From contig CALKHQ010000029.1 of the NCBI GenBank assembly GCA_937988735.1, positions 1-26,428 on the forward strand: a DNA stretch of 26,428 nucleotides, given 5' to 3'. This DNA comes from an uncultured Alphaproteobacteria bacterium (lineage in GTDB: Bacteria > Pseudomonadota > Alphaproteobacteria > CALKHQ01). Of this stretch, positions 25,191 to 26,428 are shown piece after piece. The notes under the pieces were generated by a model. It saw nothing but the letters and a program-made list of their open reading frames with translations. It was not told the DNA's origin and ran no database searches. How positions within the stretch are numbered: position 1 is the stretch's first letter; each line of letters starts with the position of its first letter. The position numbers and the translations under genes were made by a program.

Positions 25191-25211
25191 CGCGCCGCGC
25201 CGGGCGGCGCG
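25191..25211 (+). other. Intercistronic stem-loop between the caspase and PPC genes
   Basis: Perfect 8-bp arms CGCGCCGC / GCGGCGCG with a 5-nt loop lie in the 74-bp gap. Without a U-tract it may be an mRNA-stability or processing element, allowing different levels of the two products. Confidence 0.4.
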
Positions 25212-25246
25212 AACAACGGCAGCATCAGCAGCAGAGGGAGCTTGCC

Positions 25247-25942
25247 ATGAACAGAATTCACGTCACCGGCCTTGCCGCCCTGGCAGCGCTCGCGCTCGGG
25301 GCCGGGTCGGCTCTGGCCCAGCCTGCGAAAGGCAACAACGTCGCGGAGAACGCCCAGCCCGACGAGGCCCTGGTGTCGGCAATCCAGAGCATGGCCATGG
25401 CGCAGCAGCTCGCCAGCATCGGCGTGGAGTCCGGTGACCCGATCCTGCTGATCGCCGCCGCCCGCCTCGCCAGCCAGGTGGCCGCCAGCGAGACGACCCT
25501 GCAGCCCCGCGAGCCCGAGCGGCCGGGTGACGGCGAGGTGACGGTCCTGCACAGCGCGGAGGAGATGCTTGCCGCCGCCCGTGATCTCGCGGGCGACCGT
25601 CAGGACCTGATCGGCCTCATCGATGACGTCGCGGCGGAAGGCTCGCGCGGCAGCATCTACGGCGCCGGCTACTACGACGGCTATGTCGACGGCTATCAGA
25701 ACGTCTACTACGACGAGGCCTTCTATGGCGGCGAGCAGGCGATCGTGACGCTGCAGGGCCACAACCCGTCGGACATCGACCTCTGGGTCTATGACGAGTA
25801 CGGCAACCTGATCTGCTCCAGCACCGGCTACTCGTCCTACGAGACCTGCAGCTGGACTCCAGCCTGGACCGGCAACTTCACCATCCGGGTCGAGAACGAG
25901 GGCCACGCACGCGGCACCTACTACACCCTCTGGACCAACTGA
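25247..25942 (+). CDS. Exported protein with C-terminal PPC-like beta-domain
   Basis: A 231-residue protein. The start at ATG 25247 has a GAGGGAG ribosome site and opens a clear signal peptide, likely cut after residue 24 (SALA/QP). A helical region (about residues 38-130) follows, then a Tyr/Gly-rich linker (about 135-163) and a beta-domain (about 164-231) with DIDLWVYDEYGNLICSS, a second Cys in YETCSWTP, and GNFTIRVENEG ending in YYTLWTN. This is the pattern of bacterial pre-peptidase C-terminal (PPC) domains, and the two Cys could form a disulfide. It follows the caspase-like gene by 74 bp on the same strand, so it may be a partner, targeting factor or substrate of that protease. I do not recognise a named family for the N-terminal part. 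Confidence 0.85.
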   Translation: MNRIHVTGLAALAALALGAGSALAQPAKGNNVAENAQPDEALVSAIQSMAMAQQLASIGVESGDPILLIAAARLASQVAASETTLQPREPERPGDGEVTVLHSAEEMLAAARDLAGDRQDLIGLIDDVAAEGSRGSIYGAGYYDGYVDGYQNVYYDEAFYGGEQAIVTLQGHNPSDIDLWVYDEYGNLICSSTGYSSYETCSWTPAWTGNFTIRVENEGHARGTYYTLWTN

Positions 25943-25968
25943 CGCGTCCGGGACCGGAACCGACGAAA

Positions 25969-25995
25969 ACGGCCCCCGCCGCTGGCGGGGGCCGT
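25969..25995. terminator. Strong bidirectional intrinsic-type terminator
   Basis: A perfect 12-bp stem ACGGCCCCCGCC / GGCGGGGGCCGT with a 3-nt GCT loop. An AAAA run precedes it and TCTGCGTTT follows, so it gives a short U-containing tail in both directions. It lies 26 bp after the PPC gene stop and 38 bp before the stop of the convergent nucleotidyltransferase gene. Confidence 0.8.
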
Positions 25996-26033
25996 CTGCG
26001 TTTCCGGAACGGGAGGGATGGGCGTAAAAGAGG

Positions 26034-26428
26034 TCAGGCGCTCCGGCGGAGCGCCTCGAGCGCCTCGGGCGTGTCGATGTCGGCGAGGATGCCGGGGTCG
26101 TCGGTGGGCACCTCGCACACCAGCTCCATCTGGTCGGCCAGGAGCTGCCGGCCGCCCTTGTCGCCGCTGACCTGGGCCAGCTCGGCGAAGAAGCGCCGGC
26201 CCCACAGCACCGGATTGCCGCGCTTGCCGTTGAAGGTCGGCACGCAGATGACCCGCCCTTCCACCGGATTGAAGGCGGCGATCAGCCGGTTGATCGTCTC
26301 GGTGCGGACATGCGGCATGTCGCCCAGCGCCACCACCGCACCGTCTACCTCCGCCGGCAGCGCGGCGCGGGCGGTCGGCAGCGAGGTGCTGAGGCCTTCG
26401 GCGTAATACGGGTTGTGGCGGATGGTGA
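26034..26428 (-). CDS. MobA/MocA-type nucleotidyltransferase, 5'-truncated by window edge
   Basis: The C-terminal 131 codons of an NTP-transferase of the MobA-like family. The frame is open to the window edge, so the start lies beyond 26428; an internal GTG at 26336 is not the true start. Seen: RHNPYYAEGLSTSLPTA, VVALGDMPHV (the metal-binding Asp of the LGDMP motif), GKRGNPVLWGRRFF, GDKGGRQLL and DIDTPEALEAL. These are the signatures of molybdenum cofactor cytidylyl- or guanylyltransferases of the MocA/MobA group that mature xanthine dehydrogenase- or CO dehydrogenase-type enzymes. Which nucleotide is used cannot be judged without the N-terminal part. Confidence 0.9.
   Translation of the reverse strand, partial: TIRHNPYYAEGLSTSLPTARAALPAEVDGAVVALGDMPHVRTETINRLIAAFNPVEGRVICVPTFNGKRGNPVLWGRRFFAELAQVSGDKGGRQLLADQMELVCEVPTDDPGILADIDTPEALEALRRSA

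Overview
This window is dense, very GC-rich bacterial chromosome. Gene content and order (alaC-hom-glpX-recJ, phnF divergent from phnM, a DUF427/class III cyclase protein, a GAACN7GAAC SOS-type box) point to an alphaproteobacterium, probably a Rhodospirillales-type lineage; the assignment rests on synteny and motifs only.

Layout. (1) 1-5129, plus strand: a housekeeping block with the 3' part of an AlaC-like aminotransferase, homoserine dehydrogenase (4-bp overlap), class II fructose-1,6-bisphosphatase GlpX and the exonuclease RecJ, whose start looks leaderless. (2) 5130-12025: an accessory segment. A degraded minus-strand TPR gene (in-frame stop plus two compensating frameshifts) is followed by one giant plus-strand gene of 2012 codons. 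It encodes a DUF4011-SF1 helicase-Vsr/MTES_1575-like nuclease-DUF3320 protein, the architecture of the Hhe anti-phage candidate, preceded by a domain with a transglutaminase-like Cys-His-Asp pattern. The gene ends on the -35 element of a tRNA-Glu(UUC) promoter, so the segment sits between recJ and a tRNA gene, a typical site for horizontally acquired DNA. (3) 12348-16329: a secreted nucleoside hydrolase with a possible Shine-Dalgarno-masking leader hairpin, then a phosphonate-related group (DUF1045 2H-phosphoesterase, phnM and divergent regulator phnF) without the C-P lyase core genes. (4) 16454-18073: a fusion of DUF427 to an adenylate cyclase, with a LexA-type box upstream. (5) 18340-20160: the translational GTPase TypA/BipA. 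(6) 20282-22545: small conserved proteins (DUF1428, SRPBCC/AHSA1, DUF72, DUF952). (7) 22554-25942: a PilZ protein, divergent from a two-gene unit of an exported caspase-like protease and an exported PPC-like beta-domain protein, closed by a strong bidirectional terminator. (8) 26034-26428: the 3' part of a MobA/MocA-type nucleotidyltransferase.

The most notable parts are the helicase-nuclease gene in its tRNA-flanked scar, the DUF427-cyclase fusion with its SOS-type box, and the exported caspase/PPC pair. Promoter and operator calls were made by eye and are candidates only.
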